A DNA stretch of 33,027 bases from Allobosea sp. CS1GBMeth4 (GTDB lineage Bacteria > Pseudomonadota > Alphaproteobacteria > Rhizobiales > Beijerinckiaceae), in assembly GCF_900185715.1 (NCBI RefSeq), contig NZ_FYAS01000040.1, forward strand, positions 1 to 33,027, written 5' to 3'. A program made the position numbers and the translations under genes. The notes under the pieces were generated by a model. It was given only the letters and a program-made list of their open reading frames with translations. It ran no database searches and was not told the origin of the DNA. Below, in pieces: positions 23,440 through 31,760 of the stretch (the stretch's first letter is position 1; every line of letters begins with the position of its first letter).

Positions 23440-24216
23440 ATGGATCTGACGATCAAGGGCCTGCGCGTGCTGGTGACGGCGGGCGCCAGCGGCATCGGCC
23501 GCGCGACGGCGCGCGCTTTCGCGGCGGAGGGGGCCAAGGTCCATATCTGCGACGTCGACGACAAGGCGCTCGCCGCGATGGCCGAAAGCGATCCTGCGAT
23601 CACGCGCTCGGTCTGCGACGTCTCCGACCGCAAGGCGGTGGCGCGGCTGTTCGAGGAGGCGCTCGCCGCGCTCGGCGGGCTCGACTGCCTGGTCAACAAT
23701 GCCGGCATCGCCGGGCCGACCGGCCGGGTCGACGAGATCGCGCCGGAGGACTGGGATTCCTGCGTCGCCGTCGATCTGACCGGCCAGTTCAACTGCACGC
23801 GGCTCGCCGTGGAGCACCTGAAGCAGTCGAAGAACGCCTCGATCGTCAATCTGTCGAGCCAGGCCGGCAAGCATGGCTTCCCGCTGCGCTCGCCCTATGC
23901 GGCGGCGAAATGGGGCGTGATCGGCTTCACCAAGGCGCTCTCGGCCGAGCTCGGCGAATTCGGCATCCGCGCCAATGCGATCTGCCCCGGCCTGGTCGAC
24001 GGGCCGCGGATCCAGAGCGTGATCGCCAACAAGGCGCGCTCGATGAACGTCTCGCATGAGGAGATGACGGCGAGGCTCTTCGCCGGCGTCTCGATCAAGC
24101 AGTTCGTCGATCCGAACGACATCGCCAGGCAGATCGTCTTCCTGGCCTCGCCCTTCGCCAAGACCATCTCCGGCCAGGAGATCTCGATCTGCGGCGATAC
24201 GCGGATGTTGAGCTGA
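23440..24216 (+). CDS. SDR-family NAD(P)-dependent dehydrogenase
   Basis: This 258-residue classical short-chain dehydrogenase has the nucleotide loop TAGASGIG at 13-20 and NNAG at 86-89. The catalytic triad is S140, Y153 and K157 (NLSSQAG and SPYAAAKWG), and the C-terminal substrate loop lies near SMNVSHEEMTARL. Asp residues in ICDVDD after strand 2 suggest NAD over NADP. The start at 23440 has GGGAGGAACGAG, nearly the same ribosome site as the binding-protein gene. It lies downstream of the GntR gene and may act on an alcohol in the same pathway, before or in place of the lambda-crystallin-like enzyme. The substrate is unknown. Confidence 0.88.
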   Translation: MDLTIKGLRVLVTAGASGIGRATARAFAAEGAKVHICDVDDKALAAMAESDPAITRSVCDVSDRKAVARLFEEALAALGGLDCLVNNAGIAGPTGRVDEIAPEDWDSCVAVDLTGQFNCTRLAVEHLKQSKNASIVNLSSQAGKHGFPLRSPYAAAKWGVIGFTKALSAELGEFGIRANAICPGLVDGPRIQSVIANKARSMNVSHEEMTARLFAGVSIKQFVDPNDIARQIVFLASPFAKTISGQEISICGDTRMLS

Positions 24217-24227
24217 GGGAAAGTGGC

Positions 24228-24331
24228 GTCATTCTCGGGCGGCGCAAAGCGCAGACCCGAGAATCTCGTGACGAGAAGGCGCCGAGAGGGGCCTCTGCCG
24301 GCCTGAGATGCTCGGGTCAAACCCGAGCATG
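24228..24331. repeat. Interspersed two-hairpin repeat, family A copy 2 (inverted)
   Basis: This is the reverse complement of the element at 2671-2777. ATTCTCGGG (24231-24239) pairs with CCCGAGAAT (24256-24264), and ATGCTCGGG (24308-24316) pairs with CCCGAGCAT (24322-24330). The stems are identical to the other copy, while loops and linker have drifted. It follows the SDR stop and ends that transcription unit; the remaining 24332-24418 holds no gene. Confidence 0.85.
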
Positions 24332-24418
24332 GCGCGCTGGCGGGCGTCCGCGCCGCCTCCACCCTCGACCTTCCCCGCTTAATCGCCTAGAGCATGCCGC
24401 CGGAACAGGAGCCGCGGC

Positions 24419-24856
24419 TTGTCGAAGGGCGTCCATCACGAATTTCAGGCCGGGGCCGGCCATGACGAGCACGAAGGATCGAGCGATCGCTCCTTCGGCC
24501 TCGTCTTCGCGGCCGTCTTCGCGCTGATCGGCCTCTACAATGCCTGGCACGCGGGCAGGGCCTGGCCCTGGCTCGGGCTGATCTCCGCCGGCTTCCTCGC
24601 GCTCGCGCTGGTCAGGCCGGCCGTGCTGGCGCCGCTGAACAAGCTCTGGATGAAGGTCGGCCTGCTGCTGGCGGCGATCGTCAATCCGATCATGCTCGGC
24701 ATCCTGTTCTTCCTCGTCTTCACGCCGATGGCCTTCGTCGCCCGGCTCGTCGGCAAGGACTTCCTCAGGCTGAAGAGGCAGCCGGAGGCGAAGAGCTACT
24801 GGATCGTGCGCGATCCGCCGGGGCCGGAGCCGGTCTCGATGAAGGACCAGTTCTGA
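24419..24856 (+). CDS. SxtJ-family membrane protein
   Basis: A 145-residue membrane protein with helices at about 26-45, 50-66 and 79-110, and a cytosolic end in KRQPEAKSYWIVRDPPG. The W.V/I.R segment after the last helix and the gene order with a DUF5989 gene and a carbamoyltransferase gene fit the SxtJ family, named from saxitoxin clusters but widespread in surface-glycan loci. The function is unknown; it may hold the carbamoyltransferase near the membrane. No in-frame ATG is available. The TTG at 24419 has a good AGGAG seven bases upstream and is taken as the start. Confidence 0.78.
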   Translation: MSKGVHHEFQAGAGHDEHEGSSDRSFGLVFAAVFALIGLYNAWHAGRAWPWLGLISAGFLALALVRPAVLAPLNKLWMKVGLLLAAIVNPIMLGILFFLVFTPMAFVARLVGKDFLRLKRQPEAKSYWIVRDPPGPEPVSMKDQF

Positions 24857-24869
24857 CGGGATTGCTGCG

Positions 24870-25019
24870 ATGTCGTTCCTGCGCGAGTTCTTCCGCTTCA
24901 TGGCGGCGCGAAAGAAGTTCTGGCTGGTGCCGATCCTCTTGATGTGCGTGCTGCTCGGCGGCCTGCTGTTCCTGACCAAGGGCAGTGCGATCGCGCCCTT
25001 CATCTACACGCTGTTCTGA
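24870..25019 (+). CDS. DUF5989 small membrane protein
   Basis: A 49-residue protein, MSFLREFFRFMAARKKFWLV at its start, with a single membrane helix at about 18-36 and the end AIAPFIYTLF. The basic RKKFW just before the helix points to a cytosolic N-terminus. Small proteins of this form sit between sxtJ-like and carbamoyltransferase genes in many bacteria (DUF5989). The gaps to its neighbours are 13 and 14 bases, so all three are surely one operon. Its role is unknown; a small membrane subunit of a carbamoylation complex is a fair guess. Confidence 0.8.
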   Translation: MSFLREFFRFMAARKKFWLVPILLMCVLLGGLLFLTKGSAIAPFIYTLF

Positions 25020-25033
25020 AGCGCACGGCCGCG

Positions 25034-26866
25034 ATGCGCATTCTCGGGATATCGGGGCTCTATCATGACAGCGCGGCCGCGCTGGTCGTCGACGGGCGCA
25101 TCGAGGCGGCGGCGCAGGAGGAGCGCTTCACCCGCCGGAAGCACGACGCCGATTTCCCGAGGCGCGCGGTCGAATACTGCCTCTCGGTCGCCGGCTGCGG
25201 GCTCGACGAGCTCGATGCGGTCGTCTTTTACGACAAGCCCTTCATCAAGTTCGAGCGCCTGCTCGAGACCTATCTCTCCTTCGCGCCGCGCGGCTTCCAG
25301 TCGTTCAAGATGGCGATGCCGCTCTGGCTGCGGGACAAGCTGTTCCAGAAGCAGATCATCGCCAGGGAGCTGAGGAAGTTCTCAGCCGGCTTCGATGTGG
25401 GGAAGCTGCTCTTCACCGAGCATCACCTGTCGCATGCCGCGTCCGCCTTCTACCCCTCGCCGTTCGAGGAGGCGGCGGTGCTGACCATGGACGGCGTCGG
25501 CGAGTGGGCGACGATGACGCTCGCCATCGGCAAGGGCAGCGACCTCAAGGTCCACAAGGAGCTGCATTTCCCGCATTCGCTCGGGCTGCTCTACTCCGCG
25601 GTGACCTATTATATCGGCTTCAAGGTCAATTCCGGGGAATACAAGGTCATGGGCCTTGCGCCCTACGGGACCCCGCGCTTCGCCAGGCTGATGCTGGAGA
25701 AGCTGGTCGACCTGAAGGAGGACGGCTCCTTCCAGCTCGACCAGAGCTATTTCAACTATGGCGTCGGCCTGACCATGACCAATGACAGGTTCGCCGCTTT
25801 GTTCGGCGAGCCGGTCCGCAAGCCCGAGCAGTTGCTGACCCAGTTCCACATGGACATGGCCGCCTCGGTCCAGGCGGTGACCGAGGAGATCGTGCTGCGC
25901 CTCGCCCGCGCCGTCCGGGCCGAGACCGGCATGACGAATCTCTGCCTCGCCGGCGGCGTCGCGCTGAACTGCGTCGCCAATGGCAAATTGCTGCGCGAGG
26001 GCCTGTTCGAGGGCTTGTGGATCCAACCGGCCGCCGGCGATGCCGGCGGCGCGCTCGGGGCGGCGCTGGCGGGCTACCATCTCTTCCACGGCAAGCCGCG
26101 CGCGGTGCCGGCCAAAGGCGATGCCATGGCCGGCAGCTATCTCGGGCCGGAGTTCAGCCAGGCCGAGATCGAGGCCGAGCTGGTGGCCGCCGGCGCGAAA
26201 TTCACCGTGATGGATGACGAGATCCTGATCGACGCCACCGCCCAGGGCCTCGCCGACGGCAAGGCCGTCGGCTGGATGCAGGGGCGGATGGAGTTCGGGC
26301 CGCGCGCCCTAGGCGGCCGCTCGATCCTCGGGGATCCGCGCTCGCCGGCGATGCAGAGGACGCTCAACCTCAAGGTCAAATACCGCGAGAGCTTCCGGCC
26401 TTTCGCGCCCTCCGTGCTGCGCGAGGACGTCGCCGACTGGTTCGAGCTCGACGGCGATTCGCCCTATATGCTGCTGGTCGCCGATGTGCGCGAGGAGCTG
26501 CGGCGCGAGATGACGCCGGAGGAGAAGGCGCTGTTCGGCATCGACAAGCTGAACGTGCCGCGCTCGACGATTCCCGCCGTCACCCATGTCGACTACTCGG
26601 CCCGCATCCAGACCGTGCATGCCGAGACGAATCCGCGCTATCACCGGCTGATCTCGCGCTTCAAGGCGCTGACCGGCTGTCCGGTCGTGGTCAACACCTC
26701 CTTCAACGTCCGGGGCGAGCCGATCGTCTGCACGGCGGGCGACGCCTTCCGCTGCTTCATGGGCTCGGAGATCGAGCTGCTCGTCGTCGGCAACTGCCTG
26801 CTGCGCAAGGAGGAGCAGGACCCGGCGCTGAAGCTGAACTACCAGGACGCGTTCGAGCTGGATTGA
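25034..26866 (+). CDS. Carbamoyltransferase (NodU/CmcH/SxtI type)
   Basis: A 610-residue enzyme that moves a carbamoyl group from carbamoyl phosphate, by way of a carbamoyl-adenylate, to a hydroxyl group on a sugar or other small molecule. The N-terminal ASKHA/Kae1-like domain (about 1-360) starts ILGISGLYHDSAAAL and has the metal motif EHHLSHAASAFYPS (H130, H131, H134) and D153 in TMDGVGEW. The C-terminal domain (about 375-590) has MEFGPRALGGRSILGDPR and FNVRGEPIV. Length and motifs are complete. The nearby genes for UDP-GlcNAc epimerase and a glycosyltransferase suggest that the acceptor is a surface glycan or glycolipid. Confidence 0.93.
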   Translation: MRILGISGLYHDSAAALVVDGRIEAAAQEERFTRRKHDADFPRRAVEYCLSVAGCGLDELDAVVFYDKPFIKFERLLETYLSFAPRGFQSFKMAMPLWLRDKLFQKQIIARELRKFSAGFDVGKLLFTEHHLSHAASAFYPSPFEEAAVLTMDGVGEWATMTLAIGKGSDLKVHKELHFPHSLGLLYSAVTYYIGFKVNSGEYKVMGLAPYGTPRFARLMLEKLVDLKEDGSFQLDQSYFNYGVGLTMTNDRFAALFGEPVRKPEQLLTQFHMDMAASVQAVTEEIVLRLARAVRAETGMTNLCLAGGVALNCVANGKLLREGLFEGLWIQPAAGDAGGALGAALAGYHLFHGKPRAVPAKGDAMAGSYLGPEFSQAEIEAELVAAGAKFTVMDDEILIDATAQGLADGKAVGWMQGRMEFGPRALGGRSILGDPRSPAMQRTLNLKVKYRESFRPFAPSVLREDVADWFELDGDSPYMLLVADVREELRREMTPEEKALFGIDKLNVPRSTIPAVTHVDYSARIQTVHAETNPRYHRLISRFKALTGCPVVVNTSFNVRGEPIVCTAGDAFRCFMGSEIELLVVGNCLLRKEEQDPALKLNYQDAFELD

Positions 26867-27028
26867 GCGATGCTCCCCGCGGCTCAGGCGGGAAGAGCCG
26901 AGCGCCGGACGCCGCATCGCCGATAGGCCGGGCGGGGATGGCGCTTCGAACGATCCCCGCTGCATTGCGAGCCCGCATAATCGGCCGGCATGGCGCATCC
27001 CCGCGCCGCTCCGATCCTGCGAGGTTCC

Positions 27029-28432
27029 ATGAGCGAAACGCCGCGTCTTGGCCTGCCCCTGCTCGCCGCCGGGCAGGCGCAGAAACACGTCACCCACAAT
27101 GATGCGCTGATGCGGCTCGACGCGCTGGTGCATCTCGTCGTCATGAGCCGGACGCAGAGCGTGCCGCCGGCCTCGCCCGGCGAGACCTCGGCCTATATCG
27201 TGCCGGCCGGGGGCACCGGCGTCTTCTCGGGCCATCAGGACGACCTCGCCATCTTCGAGGATGGCGCCTGGAGCTTCCTCGATCCGCGCCCCGGCTGGCA
27301 GGCCTGGGTGAGCGACGAGGCCGAGCATCATGTCTGGACCGGCACGCAATGGCGCCGCGCGCAGCCGCAGAGCAGCCTCGGCGCCGAACTCTGGGGCGTG
27401 AACGCCGCGGCCGACACGGTGACGCGTTTCGCGGCCTCGAGCGAGGCCGCCCTGTTCAGCCATGCCGGCGCGGATCATCGGCTCAAGCTCAACAAGGCCG
27501 GCGCGGCGGACACGGCGAGCCTGCTGTTCCAGGACGGGTTCTCCAGCCGGGCCGAAATCGGGCTGTCCGGCGACGACCAGCTGCGGGTCAAGGTCAGCGC
27601 CGACGGCGAGAGCTGGACCGAGGCGCTGGTCGTCGACCGGACGAGCGGGGTCGTGACCTTGCCGGCCAGCGCCTGGGCTCGCGAGGCGCCGCGGCCGAAT
27701 CTCCTGATCAACGGCGACTGGCAGGTCAACCAGCGCGGCTTCGCCGGAGGGGCGCTGGCGGCAGGAGCCTACGGCTTCGATCGCTGGAAGGCGCATGCCG
27801 GTGGTGCCACGCTCAGCCGAAACGGCTTCGACCTGACGCTGACCGCCGGCGGCATCGTGCAGGTGGTCGAGCCGGCGCTGTGGGGTGTCGCCTCCTTCGC
27901 GCAGATGCCGCTCTGCCTCTCGGTCGAGGATCTCGCCGGCGGCAATCTCGAGGTGGCGCTCGGCAGCGCGACAGGCACGATCACTGCCGGCAGTGGCCGG
28001 CGCTTCGTCACGCTGACGCCGGCCGCCGGCGACAGCGGAACTCTCGCAGTGCGGATCGCGCCGACCGCGGGAGCCGTCACGTTCCGCGCGATCAAGCTGG
28101 AAACCGGGACGACGCCGAGCCCCTGGCTCGCCCGCAGCCAGACGCAGGAGCGACAGCTCTGCGAGCGATATTACTGGCGGCCGGGGAGTTCGATGTTCCT
28201 CGACTGCTATCAGGCAACGACTGGCTACTTCCAGCAGGCCTTGCCATTCCCCACGGCGATGCGAGTGGTCCCGGCCGTCGCCTTCACTGTGCAGCAGGAA
28301 AGCAACATCTACAACGGTGAGCGATGGATATCGGCTTCTACAACAGGCATGGCCGTGGGTTCGATTCGGGCTGCGAGCACTGGCCGCGCTTATGCCCAGT
28401 TCGACAACATCGTATTCAACGCAGAAATCTAG
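27029..28432 (+). CDS. DUF2793 protein with a phage-fibre-like C-terminus
   Basis: A 467-residue protein. The first 110 residues are DUF2793: TPRLGLPLLAAGQAQKHVTH, then NDALMRLDALVHL and an aromatic WSFLDPRPGWQAWV segment. A middle part (about 120-210) is Ala/Gly-rich beta sequence. Residues 215-400 carry a module found in tail-fibre-like proteins (NLLINGDWQVNQRGF, YGFDRWKAHAGG, FRAIKLETGT, QTQERQLCERYYW). A last domain of about 65 residues is less GC-rich. DUF2793 occurs in prophages and gene transfer agent clusters, but no other structural phage gene lies in the window. It has no signal peptide. The ATG at 27029 has GAGG before it. A role in binding surface polysaccharide is an inference. 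Confidence 0.82.
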   Translation: MSETPRLGLPLLAAGQAQKHVTHNDALMRLDALVHLVVMSRTQSVPPASPGETSAYIVPAGGTGVFSGHQDDLAIFEDGAWSFLDPRPGWQAWVSDEAEHHVWTGTQWRRAQPQSSLGAELWGVNAAADTVTRFAASSEAALFSHAGADHRLKLNKAGAADTASLLFQDGFSSRAEIGLSGDDQLRVKVSADGESWTEALVVDRTSGVVTLPASAWAREAPRPNLLINGDWQVNQRGFAGGALAAGAYGFDRWKAHAGGATLSRNGFDLTLTAGGIVQVVEPALWGVASFAQMPLCLSVEDLAGGNLEVALGSATGTITAGSGRRFVTLTPAAGDSGTLAVRIAPTAGAVTFRAIKLETGTTPSPWLARSQTQERQLCERYYWRPGSSMFLDCYQATTGYFQQALPFPTAMRVVPAVAFTVQQESNIYNGERWISASTTGMAVGSIRAASTGRAYAQFDNIVFNAEI

Positions 28433-28474
28433 GGTCTGTTGGCGTTCGTCGAGGCAATAGGATTCGGCTGGCGC

Positions 28475-28526
28475 CGTCAACGGGTTTGCCGCTTGATCGC
28501 ATGCCAGAGCGACTGGCCCGTTGACG
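28475..28526. repeat. Inverted repeat in the gap before the SGNH hydrolase gene
   Basis: CGTCAACGGG (28475-28484) and CCCGTTGACG (28517-28526) are perfect 10-base inverted arms with 32 bases between. The arms lie in a 162-base gap at the point where base composition falls. They could be a terminator stem for the DUF2793 gene, a regulator site, or the edge of an inserted segment. No T-run follows. Confidence 0.45.
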
Positions 28527-28594
28527 AAACAGTCTGCATCGATTTTAAGCGCCCGCTCGGCACCTTTCATTGACATGCGCCTGAAGGGTTGGAA

Positions 28595-29287
28595 ATGCGC
28601 CGGATCAAGGAGACAAAATCGGTGGCCGCAAGAACTCTGCGAGTTTTCTTCTTTGGCGATTCGATCTGCTTTGGCCAGGGCGTGTCCCCTCATCGCGTAT
28701 GGGTTGGGCGCCTCTCCGCTGCACTGGAGCAACAATTTGCTAGCAGTGTCGATTTGCAATTCCAAAACCCTTCGATCAACGGCAATACCACACGGCAGGC
28801 ACTCGAACGGATCGCCTACGACCTTCAATCGCATTCCCCGCATATCGTACTCGTGCAATTCGGCATGAATGACTGCAATGTCTGGGAAACGGATCGCGGG
28901 CACCCGCGTGTTTCACCGGACGCGTTCCGCGCTAATCTCAGCGAGATCATCGATCGGGCCCGGATTTTTGGCGCGAAACAGGTGATCTTGGGCACAAACC
29001 ACCCGACCACCCGAACGGAGAAGCTTCTTCCCAGCGTCGACTACACTTACGAAGCGGCCAACCGCAGTTACAACGCAATCACACGCGAAGTGGCCGCGGC
29101 GAAGTCTGCTACGCTCGCCGACGCGGAACATGCTTGCGATGCCGCGGTCAATGCAGGCGAAGTGACCTATGAAAGCCTTGTCCTCGACGATCAGCTTCAT
29201 CTAAGTGTCACCGGTCACGACATCTATTTTCGGTCGCGGCTGCCGGTTCTCGTCTCGGCCCTCGCTTCCGTTGCGGCGACGCTCTAG
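28595..29287 (+). CDS. SGNH/GDSL hydrolase
   Basis: A 230-residue esterase or deacetylase of the SGNH superfamily. Block I is FFGDSICFGQG, with S23 as nucleophile; block III is FGMNDCN (the Gly-x-Asn-Asp); and block V is LDDQLHLS with the catalytic Asp and His. The block II glycine is probably in NPSINGNTTRQAL. There is no signal peptide, so a cytosolic role is likely, such as on a glycan precursor. A TTG two codons upstream is an alternative start. Codon use is less GC-biased than in the carbamoyltransferase gene. It is followed 65 bases later by a methyltransferase gene. The substrate is unknown; sugar O-acyl groups are one option. Confidence 0.85.
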   Translation: MRRIKETKSVAARTLRVFFFGDSICFGQGVSPHRVWVGRLSAALEQQFASSVDLQFQNPSINGNTTRQALERIAYDLQSHSPHIVLVQFGMNDCNVWETDRGHPRVSPDAFRANLSEIIDRARIFGAKQVILGTNHPTTRTEKLLPSVDYTYEAANRSYNAITREVAAAKSATLADAEHACDAAVNAGEVTYESLVLDDQLHLSVTGHDIYFRSRLPVLVSALASVAATL

Positions 29288-29352
29288 CAGCTACGACCTC
29301 GCACTCAAGGGCGGGCGGTCGCACAACCGCCGCCGATATTTGGAGCCTACAC

Positions 29353-30114
29353 ATGAAGTCTGAAACCGACCAGTTCTGGAACCATCGCGCCAAGACCGAG
29401 CAGGAGATAGCTAAGGTCAACATTGCTGACACGGTTCAGCGCGATCACGAGCTTCAGTTCATCCTCAAGAACCTTCATCCGTCCATGCGGATGATCGAGA
29501 TCGGTTGTGGCAACGGCTATGTTTCGCAGCAACTGCGCGAAAAGGTCGCCTCGCTCGATTCGTTCGATTATGCGGAGAACATGGTCGAACGGGCTCGAAA
29601 GGCTTATGGCGAAACCAATAACCGCTTCTTTCACGATTCGGTTCTGGCGCCGAAGAATGCGGGCAAGGACTATGATACCGGCCTGTGCGTGCGGGTCCTG
29701 ATCAATCTGCGTGATCTCGAAGAGCAGAAGCTGGCCGTGCGCAATATGGCAAACATGCTGCGGCCGGGCGGCCGCCTGATACTCATCGAAGGTTTCAAGG
29801 ATGGTTTTGAGACGCTGAGCGCGGCGCGGCGCGCGATCGGCATGCCGGAGCTGGCGCCAGCCAAGATCAATTTTTATTCCTATGTGCGCGAGTTGATGCC
29901 GGAGATGCTGGAGCATTTCGTGATCGAGCAGACTTGGCACACAGGGCTATTCGATTTCCTGACGCGCGTCGTTTATCCGCAGCTTGCGGGCGCCGACAAC
30001 GCCCATGAGCCGGGCGCGTTCCATCAGCAGATCGAGCCGATCGTGCGGGCCAACACACTTCCTGATCTCGCAATTTATGCGAGGCTGCACGGTTTCGCGC
30101 TGGTCCGCAAATAA
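29353..30114 (+). CDS. Class I SAM-dependent methyltransferase
   Basis: A 253-residue methyltransferase with a Rossmann-type SAM domain at about 30-155. Motif I is MIEIGCGNGYVS (47-58), the acidic loop is DSFDYAENMVERA, motif III is in the segment LRPGGRLILIEGFKD. The C-terminal 90 residues (FYSYVRELMPEMLEHF onward) vary between such enzymes and probably bind the acceptor. By context the acceptor is a sugar or lipid-linked glycan, but small-molecule targets cannot be ruled out. It lies between the SGNH hydrolase and glycosyltransferase genes on the same strand with short gaps, and shares their lower GC content. Confidence 0.85.
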   Translation: MKSETDQFWNHRAKTEQEIAKVNIADTVQRDHELQFILKNLHPSMRMIEIGCGNGYVSQQLREKVASLDSFDYAENMVERARKAYGETNNRFFHDSVLAPKNAGKDYDTGLCVRVLINLRDLEEQKLAVRNMANMLRPGGRLILIEGFKDGFETLSAARRAIGMPELAPAKINFYSYVRELMPEMLEHFVIEQTWHTGLFDFLTRVVYPQLAGADNAHEPGAFHQQIEPIVRANTLPDLAIYARLHGFALVRK

Positions 30115-30134
30115 GCACGCTCGAGGCGTTTGCG

Positions 30135-31760
30135 ATGAGCCAAGCTGGTTCAACTCAATCCGGTGTGTCGGAATACCGACACACCGCCGGCGGCGCGAAG
30201 CCCGCGCCGGCCAAGCAGCCAAGGCGCGTACTCATCGCCTATTCGATGTCGTCTACTTACACCTCGACGACATTGGACTACCTCCTGGCGCTCAAGCAAT
30301 TCTCAGACTTCCAAGTCGAATACGTCCACGTCACGCATGATGCCCGGATGAATTTCGACATCAATGAATTTGACGTCGTCATCAACAATTACTGTGCGCG
30401 TCTCCCGTTCGAAGGCTATATTAGCAAAAGTTATGAGGAGAGCCTTTACCGCTTTCGTGGCCTCAAGATCGTAGCGGTGCAGGACGACTATGATCGTACC
30501 GCAAACCTGCACCGGGCGATCAGGCGGCTCGGCTTCCACGTCCTTCTGACCTGCATACAGCGCGAGTTCTGGCCGCTTGCCTATCCGAGTTCGGAACTCC
30601 CGGGCCTGAAGATCATCCAAGGTCTGACCGGCTATATGCCCGAGCGTCTAGTCGATTGCCATCCGCCGATCACGCCTCTCGCCGAGCGCAAGACCATGCT
30701 GGCTTATCGCGGCCGCCAGATCGGCGCTAAATATGGCAGGCTCGGCTTCGACAAGGAAGAGATCGGGCGGCGCATGATTGAGATCTGCAACGCCCGCAGC
30801 ATCCCGCACAATATCGCCATGGATGACGATAGCCGAATCTATGGCGATGCGTGGTTCGAATTTCTCGGCAGTAGCCGCGCTATGCTCGGCTCGGAGAGTG
30901 CCTGCAATGCCTTCGATTTTGACGGCGAACTGGAGCGCCAGATTGCCGAATACACGGCCCAAAATGGCAGGGCGCCGCGCTACCACGACATGATCGACGT
31001 GCTTGAACCGATGGAGCGCTATTTCAATGTCGGGCAGATCTCGCCGCGCGTCTTCGAATGCGCTCTGATGCGCACTCCGATGGTTCTATTTCGCGGCGAA
31101 TATTCGGGCGCGATTGAACCCGACCAGCACTACATCCCGCTTGAGCGGGATTTCTCCAATGTCGACAGCGTGCTTGCCCAGCTTGAGGATCTCGCCCTGC
31201 TGCAGAGGGTTTCCGATAATGCCTATGACAGGCTCGTCGCCTCCGGCAGGTTTGGATATCGCTCATTGGCCGAGCAACTGACGCAGACGATCGAGGAACA
31301 GTATCCGCTCAGGGTCGATCCGGCCTGGGTCGAATTCCGGGCGACGACAGGCCGACCTTGGCGACCACTTCCGACCGTCACGCTGCCGGAGACTGAAGAA
31401 GATTGCCGGCAGATGACGTTGGTCGAAGTCCCGACCACCTCGCCGCTCTCGCCCACGGACTACCTCGCGCGCGAGGAAGCGCTCGTGAACGAGTATCGCA
31501 AGATGGCCGAGCGGCTGGCCGAAGCCGAGGCGAAACGACTGGCGGAACTTGAAGCCGCGCGAATCCGGGCCGATCGCGAGACCTTGACCGAGGCCGATCG
31601 TCTTGGCCTGATCGAGGCGGAGCGCCTCATAGGGAGCTCCGCCGAAGTCGCAGCAAAACGAGGTTCGCTCGCATGGCGTGTGCTCCGCCTCGCATGGCGG
31701 ACGCTGCCGCCGACAATACGGAAGCAGATTTCGCTTCGCATCAGGAACGCGATCTCCTAA
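30135..31760 (+). CDS. GT-B-like glycosyltransferase with a charged helical tail
   Basis: A 541-residue protein. After a loose 28-residue lead, RRVLIAYSMSSTYTSTTLDY begins a Rossmann-like domain. The segment ISPRVFECALMRTPMVLF followed by GEYSGAIEPDQHYIPLERDF (about 310-347) resembles the donor-binding part of CgeB/GT1-like glycosyltransferases. Residues about 445-500 form a highly charged helix with repeated AEAKRLAELEAARIRAD, likely coiled coil. The C-terminus (RVLRLAWRTLPPTIRKQISL) is basic and amphipathic and may touch the membrane. It probably adds a sugar to a surface glycan; donor and acceptor are unknown. A GAGG sits about 10 bases before the ATG, and a hairpin lies within codons 9-18. 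Confidence 0.65.
   Translation: MSQAGSTQSGVSEYRHTAGGAKPAPAKQPRRVLIAYSMSSTYTSTTLDYLLALKQFSDFQVEYVHVTHDARMNFDINEFDVVINNYCARLPFEGYISKSYEESLYRFRGLKIVAVQDDYDRTANLHRAIRRLGFHVLLTCIQREFWPLAYPSSELPGLKIIQGLTGYMPERLVDCHPPITPLAERKTMLAYRGRQIGAKYGRLGFDKEEIGRRMIEICNARSIPHNIAMDDDSRIYGDAWFEFLGSSRAMLGSESACNAFDFDGELERQIAEYTAQNGRAPRYHDMIDVLEPMERYFNVGQISPRVFECALMRTPMVLFRGEYSGAIEPDQHYIPLERDFSNVDSVLAQLEDLALLQRVSDNAYDRLVASGRFGYRSLAEQLTQTIEEQYPLRVDPAWVEFRATTGRPWRPLPTVTLPETEEDCRQMTLVEVPTTSPLSPTDYLAREEALVNEYRKMAERLAEAEAKRLAELEAARIRADRETLTEADRLGLIEAERLIGSSAEVAAKRGSLAWRVLRLAWRTLPPTIRKQISLRIRNAIS
30161..30186 (+). promoter_or_regulatory. Perfect 11-bp hairpin in the first codons of the glycosyltransferase gene
   Basis: CGGTGTGTCGG (30161-30171) pairs perfectly with CCGACACACCG (30176-30186) around an AATA loop. 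It begins 26 bases after the A of the start codon, inside the poorly conserved N-terminal lead. In the transcript it would be a strong early hairpin that could slow translation or promote termination. It may also mean that the true start is later than 30135. Confidence 0.55.
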
